DNA of 64,000 nt from Clostridiales bacterium (GCA_021736985.1 JAIPEW010000001.1:1-64000); one strand, 5' to 3'; shown: positions 44,399 through 54,159, counted from the stretch's first letter. A program made the numbers and translations. Notes: generated by a model not told the origin, from the letters alone.

Positions 44399-44466
44399 AT
44401 TTTTATTATGGCAATACTCAAAGAAAAGGTCTAATATAATAAAAAATAATTTCAGGAGGCTTTACT

Positions 44467-44640
44467 ATGGATTGTCCTATTTGCGGAGGCAAATCAACCG
44501 GAAAAGTAGGAGTAGACCAGTATTACTGCAGGGACTGCTGCAGGGAGTACAGGATTACTAAAGAAGGCGTTGAAATTTATGATGTATCAGAAGACGGCAG
44601 TTTAGTAGCTTTTGACCCGGATAACAGGTATCTTCTTTGA
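44467..44640 (+). CDS. small zinc-ribbon protein
   Basis: 57 residues, with TCAGGAGG before the ATG. Two CxxC pairs (CPICGG at residue 3 and CRDCC near residue 21) form a mini zinc ribbon, followed by an acidic tail ending DPDNRYLL. I do not recognise a named family. The clear ribosome site and intact frame support a real gene. Confidence 0.75.
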   Translation: MDCPICGGKSTGKVGVDQYYCRDCCREYRITKEGVEIYDVSEDGSLVAFDPDNRYLL

Positions 44641-44642
44641 TT

Positions 44643-44810
44643 GGAAAACTTTTATTTAAAAGCAGTTAACAATTGCAACCCCGAAGAGCCGGTGGATTTT
44701 CGTAAGGTAGCGGAGTCTCCTGGAGGAAACCACGGTCCTCCACACAGCTGTCAAAAGAGTTTTTATTCTCTGTTGTGAGCAAGAAGCTCGTGGGAGTTTG
44801 ATCAGAAAAC
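44643..44810 (+). repeat. dispersed structured repeat, copy B
   Basis: Module 1: GCAGTTAACAA...GAGCCGGTGGATTTTCG. Middle: GGTAGCGGAGTC plus a local hairpin TGGAGG/CCTCCA. Module 2: TGTCAAAAGAG...GTTGTGAGCAAGAAGCTCGTGG. GAGC and GCTC arms pair exactly. It ends 36 nt before the YtxH-like gene. Confidence 0.8.
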
Positions 44811-44846
44811 AATGCCAAGTTAACAAGTAAGGGGTGAAAATAATTA

Positions 44847-45038
44847 GTGCGTAATAATTTTATCAGGGGAATAGTTACCGGCAGTGTGCTTGGAACAGTA
44901 ATGGCGATGATGTTTGGGTCGCAAAGAAAAATTAAAAAGGGTGTAACCGGTATGATGAAAGATGATGATTCCAAGCTTCAGGCAGGCAGAGTTGTTCGTA
45001 ATGTTGGCAAAACAGTAAATGATTTTATGAAAAGATGA
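44847..45038 (+). CDS. YtxH-like small membrane-associated protein
   Basis: 63 residues with GTG start after AAGGGGTG. An N-terminal glycine-rich hydrophobic helix (GIVTGSVLGTVMAMMFG) is followed by a basic, then amphipathic tail, the layout of YtxH-type proteins. Function unknown. It sits between a dispersed repeat and a permease gene. Confidence 0.65.
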   Translation: MRNNFIRGIVTGSVLGTVMAMMFGSQRKIKKGVTGMMKDDDSKLQAGRVVRNVGKTVNDFMKR

Positions 45039-45112
45039 AGGCATTAATAAAAAGTATGTAGAATTTTGTGAGGGATTAAAATTCCTCACAAATTTTTTTG
45101 GTGGTGTTTACT

Positions 45113-46153
45113 TTGCCCTGGTGGAAAGAAAAAAAATATTACAGGATTATTTTATGGAGCATATTAACAATAATTGGTTTGTACTTTATATATTTGGTAA
45201 GAGGTGTTTTTCTTTCTTTTATTTTAGCTATTACCCTGGCTTATTTGCTCAATCCAGTTATTACGTCCCTGGAATATAGGGGTACTCCCAGGGTGTTGTC
45301 TATATTAATTACATATGCTGTTCTTGTAATAATAATAACCAGTGTTATTTTATACGGCATGCCCCATATGCAAGCGCAATTAAATCATCTTGCCGAGGTT
45401 ATTCCAGAGTATGCAGCGCAAGTTAAGGATTTTAGCCTGTTTGTTCAAGAAGAATACGCCCGGGCAGGAATTCCTGCGACAGTTCGCGATGTTATAGAAG
45501 AAAGAATTGAATGGTTACAGAATAGCCTGGTAGGCTTTGCTAAAACAATTACAAAAAGTATTGTTGGCGCAGCAAGTTATTTGTTTAACATTTTATTAGC
45601 ACCCGTTCTTGCCTTTTATATTTTAAAAGATAAAGAACTTTTTAGAGAAAGAATTGTACATGTTATGCCTGCCCGTTGGCGGGACGATATGTTTGAGCTG
45701 GGTGCAGAAATTAATAAAGTAGTAAATAATTTTATACATGGTTATGCAATGGTGAGTTTGCTGGTAGGATCTCTGGTCTGGATATCTATGGGGATTCTGG
45801 GAGTGGAATTTCCTCTTATGCTCGGGATATTTGCTGGTATAACAAACATAATTCCTTATTTTGGGCCCATTATAGGGTTGCTTCCTGCTGCAGCCCTGGC
45901 CCTTTTAAGTTCCAAGTGGTTGACCATAAAAGTAATAATTGCTTTTACCATAATTCAGCAGTTGGAAGGAAATTTCATTTCGCCCAAGATATTAGGCGAC
46001 AGGGTAGGTCTGCACCCGCTTTTTGTAATACTTATCTTACTTGCCGGCGGGCAGTTGTTCGGGCTTATAGGTATCATTCTGGCTGTTCCGGTATCTGCTA
46101 TATTAAGAGTAATAATAAAATTTATATTGAAAAAATTGTTGCTTTTGTACTGA
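45113..46153 (+). CDS. AI-2E/PerM-family transporter
   Basis: About 346 residues from TTG 45113 behind GGTGGTG. Roughly eight membrane helices are visible, with LAYLLNP near the N-terminus and the signature region TNIIPYFGPIIG plus QQLEGNFISPKILG in the second half. The family includes TqsA/YdiK and Na+(Li+)/H+ antiporters; substrate not predictable. It lies just upstream of alaS, as in many Firmicutes. Confidence 0.9.
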   Translation: MPWWKEKKYYRIILWSILTIIGLYFIYLVRGVFLSFILAITLAYLLNPVITSLEYRGTPRVLSILITYAVLVIIITSVILYGMPHMQAQLNHLAEVIPEYAAQVKDFSLFVQEEYARAGIPATVRDVIEERIEWLQNSLVGFAKTITKSIVGAASYLFNILLAPVLAFYILKDKELFRERIVHVMPARWRDDMFELGAEINKVVNNFIHGYAMVSLLVGSLVWISMGILGVEFPLMLGIFAGITNIIPYFGPIIGLLPAAALALLSSKWLTIKVIIAFTIIQQLEGNFISPKILGDRVGLHPLFVILILLAGGQLFGLIGIILAVPVSAILRVIIKFILKKLLLLY

Positions 46154-46165
46154 ATTGCCCTTTTC

Positions 46166-46195
46166 TTGACATCAAAGAGGTATATTTTGTATACT
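46166..46195 (+). promoter_or_regulatory. sigma-A promoter of alaS
   Basis: TTGACA (46166-46171), 18-nt spacer, TATACT (46190-46195). Confidence 0.75.
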
Positions 46196-46266
46196 TGAAT
46201 TACTAATCTTGCTAGTCTTATATTGTATAATTAAATAAAATATTTATAGATATTATAACCTCGGAG

Positions 46267-46301
46267 CCTTTCCGTCCCCGACCGGGGAGAAAGGTTTTTT
46301 T
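46267..46301 (+). terminator. terminator/attenuator before alaS
   Basis: CCTTT and AAAGG arms around TCCCC/GGGGA (46267-46294), then seven T. It lies downstream of the alaS promoter, so either it attenuates alaS or the promoter makes a short RNA. No T-box core is seen. Confidence 0.7.
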
Positions 46302-46336
46302 CATTTATTACATTATTATTAGTGGGGGGATAAATT

Positions 46337-48982
46337 TTGACCGGTAATGAAATAAGAGATAAATTTTTAAAGTTTTTTGAGCAAAAAAATCATAAAATAC
46401 TTCCCAGTGCATCACTTATTCCGGCTAACGACCCCAGTATACTGTGGACTGCTGCCGGGATGATTCAGTTTAAACCTTATTTTACTGGAGCAGCTAAACC
46501 TGATTGCAAGAGAGTTACTACTTGCCAGAAATGCCTGCGTACACCTGATATAGAGGAAGTGGGAAAGACAGCCAGGCACCACACTTTTTTTGAAATGCTG
46601 GGTAATTTTTCTTTTGGAGATTATTTTAAAGATGAAGCTGTACACTGGGCATGGGAATTTGTGACTGAACATCTTGGTTTTGCTAAAGAAAGATTGTGGA
46701 TTAGTATTTACCTGGATGATGATGAAGCATTTGAAATATGGAATAAAAAAATAGGAGTTCCGGAAGATCGAATTGTAAGAATGGGAAAGGAAGAAAATTT
46801 TTGGGAGATAGGAGTAGGCCCTTGCGGGCCGTGTTCTGAAATATATCTTGATTTAGGAGAAGCCAGGGGGTGCGGTTCTCCCAGCTGCGGGCCCGGCTGT
46901 GACTGCGATCGTTTTCTAGAAATATGGAATCTTGTTTTTATACAGTTCTTTCAAAATGAAGAGGGTGAGCTTAGCCCGTTAACCAATAAAGGCATAGATA
47001 CCGGAATGGGCCTGGAAAGAGTAGCTTCTGCTATGCAGAATGTGCCTACTAATTTTGATACAGATCTGCTGCAGGAGATTATGAGCTATACTGGCGATAT
47101 TCTGGGCGTTAAGTACGGTGGTGATCCAGATACTGACAAGGCATTAAAAGTGATAGCTGACCATACCAGGGCTATTACTTTTGCTATTTCCGACGGGGCG
47201 CTTCCTTCTAACGAGGGACGAGGATATGTAGTGCGCCGTCTTTTGCGCAGAGCTTTCAGGTTTGGCCGCATGATGGACAGGCAGGAACCTTTTCTGAATG
47301 ATGTTGCCAGGGCAGTTATCAAGCAAATGAAGGGTGCTTATCCTGAGCTTGTTGAAAACGAAAAACGCATTGTTAAAGTTATATTTAGCGAAGAGCAGAA
47401 GTTTGGGGAAACCCTGGCCCAGGGATCTGAAATATTGTACAAGTTAATTAATGACGCTAAAGATGCAGGTCAGGAAATTGTAGCAGGCAGGGATGCTTTC
47501 CGTTTGTATGATACATATGGATTTCCATTGGAACTTACCAGGGAAATTGCTGCAGAAGCTGGCTTGTCGGTAGATGAGGACGAGTTTTCCAAAGCCCTGG
47601 AAGAGCAGAGAGAGAGGGCTCGTAACGCGCATAAAGATTTTGATTACTTGTCCGAAAGAGATGCTCTTTTTGGTACTTTACTGGTGGAGATCGAAAAAAC
47701 GATTTTTACAGGGTACGATGTTTTACAAACTAGCTCACAGGTAATGTGTATGATAGCCGGGGAGGAAAAAATACATGAAGCCGGGCCCGGCCAAACAGTA
47801 GATATAATACTTGATAAAACCCCCTGTTATGCTGAATCCGGCGGGCAGGTTGCAGATAAGGCCGAAATCACGGGCCCGGAACTAAAAGCCTTTGTTACTG
47901 ATGTTTTTACACCGGTTGAAGGCCTAATTGTACATCGCTGTAAAATAAATAACGGAATTCTAAAAGTAAAGCAGGAAGTAAACGTACAGGTAGACAGCGA
48001 CCGGAGGAAGAAACTTGCACGCAATCATACTGCTACTCACCTGCTGCACCAAGCTTTAAAAAATGTTCTGGGTGAACATGTGAATCAAGCGGGTTCACTG
48101 GTAGAGCCTGAAAAACTGCGTTTTGATTTCACACATTTTGAGCCAGTGAAAAAAGATGAGTTAAGGCAGGTTGAAGATATTGTTAACGATGCTGTGCTGC
48201 GTAACTATGCAGTTGAATCATTTGAAACTTCCCTGGAAGATGCAAAATCCAGGGGAGCGGCTGCCTTATTCGGTGAAAAATACGGTGAGCGCGTCCGGGT
48301 TATAAAAATAGGCAGCTTTAGTATAGAATTGTGCGGGGGTACTCATCTGCATACTACTGCACAGGCAGGGATATTTAAACTGCTGGGGGAAAGCAGCGTA
48401 GGTTCGGGTGTTCGCCGGTTGGAAGCAGTGACCGGGGAAGGAGGCCTTGAGTACATTAAAAACTGTGAGCAGCAAATTAGCGATATTGCAGCTAAACTTA
48501 AGAGCAAACCTTCTGAGATTGTGTCCAGGGTGGAAATGATGACTGCTGGTTACCAGGAATTGGAGAGAAAATTGGAATCGCTGCGGGCACGATTGGCCAG
48601 GTACGAAGTTGAAAGCCTTTTAAATAAAATACACGAAACCAGCGGCGTTAGGGTTCTGGCAGAGCAGGTAGAAGCTCGCGACATGGACAGCCTTCGTGCT
48701 ATGGTTGACTTGTTGAAGGATAAAATGGGATCTGGTATAGTTGTCCTGGGAACATGCCCGGAAGAAAATAAAGTTAACCTGGTTGCCGGTGTCAGTAAAG
48801 AGTTAAATTCGCGTGGGATGCATGCTGGTAAAATAGTTAAAAACTTAGCTTCCATGGTAGGCGGGGGAGGCGGCGGTCGTCCAGATATGGCCCAGGCCGG
48901 AGGAAAAGACCCGTCTCGATTGAGTGAGGCACTGGATAAGGTAAATTCAATAATAGAAGAGCAGGCATCTATATCATCTTAA
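46337..48982 (+). CDS. alaS: alanyl-tRNA synthetase
   Basis: 881 residues. The class II catalytic core (TAAGMIQFKPYF, ARHHTFFEMLGNFSFGDYFK) is followed by the tRNA recognition part, the editing domain with zinc ligands (HTATHLLH and CGGTHLHTT) and the C-terminal DHHA1 (GGGGGGRPDMAQAGG). A cysteine-rich loop (CGSPSCGPGCDCDRF, near 175) is common in clostridial AlaRS. The TTG start follows GTGGGGGG. Confidence 0.97.
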   Translation: MTGNEIRDKFLKFFEQKNHKILPSASLIPANDPSILWTAAGMIQFKPYFTGAAKPDCKRVTTCQKCLRTPDIEEVGKTARHHTFFEMLGNFSFGDYFKDEAVHWAWEFVTEHLGFAKERLWISIYLDDDEAFEIWNKKIGVPEDRIVRMGKEENFWEIGVGPCGPCSEIYLDLGEARGCGSPSCGPGCDCDRFLEIWNLVFIQFFQNEEGELSPLTNKGIDTGMGLERVASAMQNVPTNFDTDLLQEIMSYTGDILGVKYGGDPDTDKALKVIADHTRAITFAISDGALPSNEGRGYVVRRLLRRAFRFGRMMDRQEPFLNDVARAVIKQMKGAYPELVENEKRIVKVIFSEEQKFGETLAQGSEILYKLINDAKDAGQEIVAGRDAFRLYDTYGFPLELTREIAAEAGLSVDEDEFSKALEEQRERARNAHKDFDYLSERDALFGTLLVEIEKTIFTGYDVLQTSSQVMCMIAGEEKIHEAGPGQTVDIILDKTPCYAESGGQVADKAEITGPELKAFVTDVFTPVEGLIVHRCKINNGILKVKQEVNVQVDSDRRKKLARNHTATHLLHQALKNVLGEHVNQAGSLVEPEKLRFDFTHFEPVKKDELRQVEDIVNDAVLRNYAVESFETSLEDAKSRGAAALFGEKYGERVRVIKIGSFSIELCGGTHLHTTAQAGIFKLLGESSVGSGVRRLEAVTGEGGLEYIKNCEQQISDIAAKLKSKPSEIVSRVEMMTAGYQELERKLESLRARLARYEVESLLNKIHETSGVRVLAEQVEARDMDSLRAMVDLLKDKMGSGIVVLGTCPEENKVNLVAGVSKELNSRGMHAGKIVKNLASMVGGGGGGRPDMAQAGGKDPSRLSEALDKVNSIIEEQASISS

Positions 48983-49123
48983 AAACCTTTATTGTCGTGT
49001 AAAACGGCAGCACAAAATGTACTCTAAGGGCATAATATCTGGGTGGTAATACTTATTGATTTAAGATATAATATTGCTATGATTATTATGTAGACGCGTA
49101 AGGTATACTGGGGGGCGGTATAA

Positions 49124-49393
49124 TTGAACGGGAACTTTAAGGATGAAACTGTCAGGTTTAAAATGCAGCAAGAAGATGTTAACCAGGCCAGGGATATATT
49201 ATTAACAGTATACCAGGCACTTAAAGAAAAAGGCTATAATCCTGTTAACCAGATGGTAGGATACTTGATCTCTGGAGATCCCGCATATGTAACCAGTCAT
49301 AATAATGCCAGGAGCCTTATTCGTAAGTTGGAACGTGATGAACTCTTAGAAGAACTGGTAAAATATTATGTAGGCAGTAATGATGATAGTTAA
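49124..49393 (+). CDS. IreB-family regulatory phosphoprotein (DUF965)
   Basis: 89 residues. The core [34 protein letters not shown] is diagnostic for the IreB/YrzL family, a target of the PASTA kinase IreK in Enterococcus that affects envelope-stress tolerance. The N-terminal threonine in DETVRF is the known phosphorylation region. Its alaS-ireB-ruvX order is standard for Firmicutes. The start is TTG 49124 with a weak GGGGGCGG site. Confidence 0.93.
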   Translation: MNGNFKDETVRFKMQQEDVNQARDILLTVYQALKEKGYNPVNQMVGYLISGDPAYVTSHNNARSLIRKLERDELLEELVKYYVGSNDDS

Positions 49394-49397
49394 TTAG

Positions 49398-49428
49398 TAC
49401 CGCTCTTTACGGGGCGGTTATTTTTTAA
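49398..49428 (+). terminator. terminator after ireB
   Basis: ACCGCTC and GGGGCGGT arms around TTTAC, then a T-run. Confidence 0.65.
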
Positions 49429-49448
49429 ATATGAAGAGGTATAATAAT

Positions 49449-50396
49449 ATGTATTATAGAGAATTAGGTACTACGGGAATGAAAGTATCTAGACTTTGCT
49501 TCGGTAGCCTGACCGTGGGGCCCCTGCAGTCATGCTTGCCGGTTCGGGAAGGGAGCGCAGTAATTCGAAGTGCCCTGGAAAAAGGGGTGAATTTTATTGA
49601 TACATCCCACTTTTATAACAATTATGCATATATAAAAGAAGCAATAAGAGATGGATTTCAAGATACAATAATTACATCCAAGTCTTATGATTATACATAC
49701 CGGGGCATGGAAAGCACTTTTTATGAATGCCTTAATTCCCTGGGAAGAGACTATATTGACATTTTTTTACTGCATGAACAGGAATCTGCTTTAACCATAA
49801 AAGGACACTGGGATGCAGTCGAGTTTTTAATTTCAGCCCGGGAAAAAGGATTGGTTAGAGCAATAGGAATATCTACTCACAGCGTAGAAGGAGTAAAGGC
49901 TGCTGCGCTTATCCCGGAAATGGAAATTATACATCCCCTTATTAATAAGGCTGGTATAGGTATACAAAAAGGTACAGTTAATGATATGCTGGAAACGATA
50001 TCTTTTGCATACTCACTGGGAAAAGGACTTTACGGCATGAAGGCCCTGGGTGGTGGTAATCTCATAGCTGACAGCAGTGCAGCGCTTAAATATGTTAATG
50101 AGATCAATGAACTTTCTTCGATAGCAGTTGGAATGCAGAGTCATGAGGAAGTTTTATATAATACCGCTTTTTTTTCTGGAGAACAAGTACCGCGAGAAAT
50201 AGAAGAAAAAATTTTAAATCGCAACCGCCGGTTGCTTATCGAAGACTGGTGTACGGGATGTGGGGAGTGCGTGCAGAGATGTTCATCCGGGGCACTATCT
50301 GTTGTAAACGGTAAAGCACAGGTTGACCCCGAACTCTGTTGTCTCTGTGGATATTGTGGTGCTGTTTGCCCGGAATTATGTATAAAAATCATATAA
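49449..50396 (+). CDS. aldo/keto reductase with C-terminal ferredoxin domain
   Basis: About 315 residues from ATG 49449 (GAAGAGGT upstream). The AKR barrel has FIDTSHFYNN (catalytic Asp and Tyr), an LLHEQE strand and GISTHSVEGVKAA. The last 55 residues are a 2[4Fe-4S] ferredoxin: CTGCGECVQRC then CCLCGYCGAVCPELC. These AKR-ferredoxin fusions are frequent in anaerobes and presumably link carbonyl reduction to ferredoxin; the substrate is unknown. Confidence 0.9.
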   Translation: MYYRELGTTGMKVSRLCFGSLTVGPLQSCLPVREGSAVIRSALEKGVNFIDTSHFYNNYAYIKEAIRDGFQDTIITSKSYDYTYRGMESTFYECLNSLGRDYIDIFLLHEQESALTIKGHWDAVEFLISAREKGLVRAIGISTHSVEGVKAAALIPEMEIIHPLINKAGIGIQKGTVNDMLETISFAYSLGKGLYGMKALGGGNLIADSSAALKYVNEINELSSIAVGMQSHEEVLYNTAFFSGEQVPREIEEKILNRNRRLLIEDWCTGCGECVQRCSSGALSVVNGKAQVDPELCCLCGYCGAVCPELCIKII

Positions 50397-50409
50397 AGAG
50401 GTTATTTTT

Positions 50410-50826
50410 TTGAGAATAATGGGCCTAGATATAGGGAATAAAACAATTGGAGTAGCCGTAAGCGATCTTATGGGACTTACTGCTCAAGGTGTAGAGGTAA
50501 TAAGACGGTCGGGAAGTATTGAAGAGGAAATGTACAGCCTGCAAAACTTAATTAACGAGAAAGAGGTTAACAGGATTGTTGTTGGCCTGCCGATTAACAT
50601 GAATGGTACTATCGGGCCGCAGTGTGAAAAAGTACTGGAGTATAAAGAAAAACTGGAAACAGTACTCCAACTACCCGTAGAGACATGGGACGAGAGATTA
50701 ACTACCGTAGAAGCTGAGAGACTGCTTATAAACGCTGATATGAGTAGAAAAAAGCGTAAATCGGTGATTGATAAAATGGCTGCCGTTATAATTTTACAGG
50801 GGTTTTTAGATTCTAAGAATAACTGA
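50410..50826 (+). CDS. ruvX: Holliday junction resolvase-like RuvX (YqgF)
   Basis: 138 residues, RNase H-like fold: LDIGNKTIGVAVSD at the N-terminus (first catalytic Asp), VVGLPINMNGTIG, then WDERLTTVEAERLL and the C-terminal DKMAAVIILQGFLD. Implicated in 16S rRNA 5' processing. TTG start at 50410 with AGAGG upstream. Confidence 0.95.
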   Translation: MRIMGLDIGNKTIGVAVSDLMGLTAQGVEVIRRSGSIEEEMYSLQNLINEKEVNRIVVGLPINMNGTIGPQCEKVLEYKEKLETVLQLPVETWDERLTTVEAERLLINADMSRKKRKSVIDKMAAVIILQGFLDSKNN

Positions 50827-50851
50827 TATTGTTGTATGTTTAAAGCTTTTC

Positions 50852-50880
50852 TTGACATTTAATGGTTAAACTTATAGAAT
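50852..50880 (+). promoter_or_regulatory. sigma-A promoter of DUF1292 gene
   Basis: TTGACA (50852-50857), 17-nt spacer, TAGAAT (50875-50880). Confidence 0.8.
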
Positions 50881-50914
50881 AAGCCTAACTTTTGCAAGAA
50901 AGAGGTGAATATAT

Positions 50915-51208
50915 TTGTCCAGTGCTGACAATGGTCAGGAAAACCAGCCTGAAATAATTACACTATTGGATGAAGAAGGACAGGAGCACCAGTTTGAATT
51001 AATTGATATTATCGAGGTGGAGGAGAATGAATATGCTATACTTTTACCTCCGGTAGAAGACGCTACCGAAGCCGTAGTTCTCAAAAAATCCACCGATGAA
51101 GATGGTAATGAAATCCTGGTAGATATTGAAGATGAAGATGAATGGGAAAAAATCGAAGCTGCATGGGAACAATTTATTGAAAGTGATGATGATGAAAATC
51201 TAGATTAA
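50915..51208 (+). CDS. DUF1292 protein
   Basis: 97 residues, very acidic. The core ITLLDEEGQEHQFELIDIIE, then EYAILLPPVEDATEAVVLK, is the conserved DUF1292 (YrzB) domain of Firmicutes, always near ruvX; no function is established. AAGAGGTGA precedes the TTG. It has its own promoter and a strong terminator. Confidence 0.93.
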   Translation: MSSADNGQENQPEIITLLDEEGQEHQFELIDIIEVEENEYAILLPPVEDATEAVVLKKSTDEDGNEILVDIEDEDEWEKIEAAWEQFIESDDDENLD

Positions 51209-51211
51209 AAT

Positions 51212-51252
51212 AAAAAATACCGGCACGCTGTTATAGCGTGCCGGTATTTTTT
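51212..51252. terminator. rho-independent terminator
   Basis: A perfect inverted repeat AATACCGGCACGCT / AGCGTGCCGGTATT between an A-run and a T-run. Confidence 0.92.
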
Positions 51253-51393
51253 ATATTATACATAATATAAAGTTAAATATGTTGAAAATATATTAACCAC
51301 CCATGATGCTCATAACGAAGAATGAAATTTTTTTACAGCCAGGTGGGGACGGTGGAGGAAAATAAGTCATTTCTTAAAGGGGGGCGGTAAATA

Positions 51394-52839
51394 ATGTTCC
51401 GAAAGAGAAGTATTATAGTTTCTGTTTTTATAGCAATTTTTATCATTATTGCCTTTATAACATTACAGGGTTCATACGTCCCCCTTGGCCATGCTAAAGT
51501 TATACCAAACGTGTATGCCGGCGAAGTGGAATTAAGCGAAATGACGCGTGACCAGGGAATTAATGAACTGTCTAATTTAGCCGGGCAGATAAGGGGAAAA
51601 AAAGTGAGCCTTAAATACAAGGAATACGATTGGGAGTTATCCTTAAAGAAAATTAATGTAGAAATTGATAAGAAAGCAGTTATGGAGCAGGCCATGGAGT
51701 TCGGGCACAGGGGGAACCCCTGGCAAAGATGGCAGGAAAAAAAACAGGTTAGGGCAAATAGAGTGAATCTTCCCCTGGTAATAGAGATTGATAAAGAAAA
51801 ATTGCGCGTCGAAGTGGAAAGTTTATTAAAAGATTTTATTCGTCCCCCGCAAGATGCCGGTTTTAAGATAATACCCGGGGAAACTATAAAAATAATCCCC
51901 GGTAAAAAAGGTCTGCAGGTTGATATTGATAAGCTTTATAATAACTTATGTGAGCGCTTATCTAAAAACGCTGTGAATTTAAACATTGAAATACCCGTAA
52001 TTAAAGTTTCTCCTTCCCGGACAACTGAAGATGTGCAGGCTATGGGCTTAAAAGGATTGGTTTCTTCGTATTCAACAAAATTTGATCCGGAAGAAAAATC
52101 CCGTACTTACAACATTAAAACAGCAGCTTCTGCACTAGACGGGTTACTTGTTTCTCCGGGAGAAAAAGTTTCATTTAATAAAGTAGTCGGGCCGCGAAGT
52201 TCAGAAGCAGGTTACAAGAACGCAAAAGTTATATTGAACAGGAAACTTGTAGAAGGTCTTGGCGGAGGGGTATGCCAGGTTTCATCAACGCTCTATAATG
52301 CAGTGCTGTTAAGTGATCTTACCGTAATTGAGCGAACAAATCATTCACTGCCTGTTAGTTATGTTCCACTGGGCAGGGATGCAACCGTTGTATATGATTT
52401 TTTGGATCTTCGTTTTCGGAATGATAGTGACAGCTATATACTTATAAAATCGGAAGTTGAGTACGATACGCTGTGTTTTAAAATATACGGCAGTAATAAC
52501 TCTAATAAGCATGTTTCTATTGAAACATGGGTGGAAAAAGTAATTGAGCCCGGGGTAGTTTATAAAGAGGACTCTGACCTGGATAAAGATGATAAAAAAG
52601 TTAAGCAGGAGGGAATACAGGGTTACAAAGTGTGTGGACGTATAGTATTAGATAGTAACGGAGAAGAAGATATACGTCCTTTGCCTGAAAGTTATTACGA
52701 GCCCCGGAAAAAAATAATTGCAGTTGGTGTTGATAGTGAAGAGATAACGGGGGAAGAATCAGAGCAGGAAGAAAACCAGCCTGAGAAAAAAGAAAAGGAA
52801 CCTGAAAAAGAAACTGAAGATAATGATAATACAAATTAA
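51394..52839 (+). CDS. VanW-family cell-wall protein
   Basis: 481 residues. One N-terminal membrane anchor (about 7-27), then a putative peptidoglycan-binding domain (50-215), then VanW (about 220-380: FNKVVGPRSSEAGYKNA, GGGVCQVSSTLYNAVL, HSLPVSYVPLGRDATV). The tail of about 50 residues is almost pure Glu/Lys/Gln and disordered. Extracellular; VanW proteins are linked to wall remodelling and, in van clusters, to glycopeptide resistance accessories. No vanA/B genes are present. Confidence 0.93.
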   Translation: MFRKRSIIVSVFIAIFIIIAFITLQGSYVPLGHAKVIPNVYAGEVELSEMTRDQGINELSNLAGQIRGKKVSLKYKEYDWELSLKKINVEIDKKAVMEQAMEFGHRGNPWQRWQEKKQVRANRVNLPLVIEIDKEKLRVEVESLLKDFIRPPQDAGFKIIPGETIKIIPGKKGLQVDIDKLYNNLCERLSKNAVNLNIEIPVIKVSPSRTTEDVQAMGLKGLVSSYSTKFDPEEKSRTYNIKTAASALDGLLVSPGEKVSFNKVVGPRSSEAGYKNAKVILNRKLVEGLGGGVCQVSSTLYNAVLLSDLTVIERTNHSLPVSYVPLGRDATVVYDFLDLRFRNDSDSYILIKSEVEYDTLCFKIYGSNNSNKHVSIETWVEKVIEPGVVYKEDSDLDKDDKKVKQEGIQGYKVCGRIVLDSNGEEDIRPLPESYYEPRKKIIAVGVDSEEITGEESEQEENQPEKKEKEPEKETEDNDNTN

Positions 52840-52857
52840 ATCCCATACAAATTTAAA

Positions 52858-53003
52858 TTGAAAACGCTGGTTTGAACGCAGTTAACAATCTGTAAATTTT
52901 AAAAGACCGGTGGATATTCGGAAGATAGCGGCTTAGCACCGGGTTGTTAGAAAAGTTTTCATACTCTTTTGTGAGCAAAAAACTTGTGGAAGTTCAATTA
53001 AAA
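52858..53003 (+). repeat. dispersed structured repeat, copy C
   Basis: GCAGTTAACAATCTG...GACCGGTGGATATTCGG, GATAGCGGCTTAGC, then TTAGAAAAGTTTTCATAC and GTGAGCAAAAAACTTGTGG. The distal arms pair less well here than in copies A, B, D and E. It lies about 100 nt before mltG. Confidence 0.75.
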
Positions 53004-53103
53004 TTATTTTGCTGCTGCCACCATAGTAATGTAATACTTGTTTAATACTGCGAGTAAAAGGTATAATTAGGTTAACTTAAATTATAATAATCAGGGTGAA
53101 AAA

Positions 53104-54159
53104 ATGGCAGAAAACAATTATAAACAAAAACCCCGGACTGCTAAAAATAAAGGTCTATTTAAATTATATGCACTGGCTGCAGTAGTTTTTATTCTGCTTG
53201 CCGGGACGGCTTATGTGTATTTTTACAGTGTTTTTTCTGCAGTTCAGCCCGGGGTTGAAAAAAGGGTTAAAGTTACAGTACCCGAGGGATCTGACAGCCA
53301 TCATATTGCATCTATATTGAAAGACAAGGGTCTTATAAAAAATAAAACAGTATTTGTGTATTATTCTAAATTTACCGGTTCTGCTTCCAGGTTAAAGGCT
53401 GGGGAATATGATTTAAGTCCATCCAGAAGTCTTCCGGCAATTATAGATTCATTAGTTGCCGGCACCAGGGAGAAGACAATAAAGTATACTATCCCCGAAG
53501 GCTATACACTGGAACAGATAGGTAAGCTGCTGGAAAAAAAGGGCCTGGTAGAACTAGACAAGTTTAAAAAGGCTGCAAACAGGGGAGATTTTGATTATCC
53601 TTTTTTAGAAGATATTACTGAAGGGCCCGGGAGAATGGAGGGGTACCTTTTTCCGGATACTTACCAGGTAACAAATTCATATTCTGAGAAAGAAATTATT
53701 AATATTATGCTCGAGCGTTTTCAAGAAGTGACTGAAAAAATGAATTTTTCCCGGCGGTCTCAAAATATAGATCTCAGTTTCAGGGAAGCAGTGACCATTG
53801 CTTCTATGGTAGAAGAAGAAGCTAAAGTTGATCCCGAGAGACCTGTAATAGCAGGAGTTATTTTAAACCGGCTGTATAAGGGGCAGCTGCTGCAAATAGA
53901 CGCCACTGTACAATATGCCCTGGGAGAACACCATGCTAAGCTTTATAATAAAGATTTAAAAGTAGATTCTCCTTATAATACATATAAGTATCCCGGGCTA
54001 CCCCCGGGCCCTATAAGTTCTCCGGGAAAAAATTCTTTACAGGCTGTATTAGAGGCACAAAAAACCAATTATCTTTATTATGTTGCCAGGCCGGATGGTA
54101 CACATGCTTTTGCTGAGACACTGCATCAGCACAATGTTAATATAAATAAATACCAGTAG
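53104..54159 (+). CDS. mltG: endolytic murein transglycosylase MltG
   Basis: 351 residues: a membrane anchor at 20-42, a LysM-like domain (50-110), and the YceG catalytic domain with ASMVEEEA, where Glu237 is the expected acid. GVILNRLYKGQLLQIDATVQYALG and SPYNTYKYPGLPPGPISSPG are typical. It cuts nascent glycan strands at the membrane. CAGGGTG precedes the ATG. Confidence 0.96.
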   Translation: MAENNYKQKPRTAKNKGLFKLYALAAVVFILLAGTAYVYFYSVFSAVQPGVEKRVKVTVPEGSDSHHIASILKDKGLIKNKTVFVYYSKFTGSASRLKAGEYDLSPSRSLPAIIDSLVAGTREKTIKYTIPEGYTLEQIGKLLEKKGLVELDKFKKAANRGDFDYPFLEDITEGPGRMEGYLFPDTYQVTNSYSEKEIINIMLERFQEVTEKMNFSRRSQNIDLSFREAVTIASMVEEEAKVDPERPVIAGVILNRLYKGQLLQIDATVQYALGEHHAKLYNKDLKVDSPYNTYKYPGLPPGPISSPGKNSLQAVLEAQKTNYLYYVARPDGTHAFAETLHQHNVNINKYQ

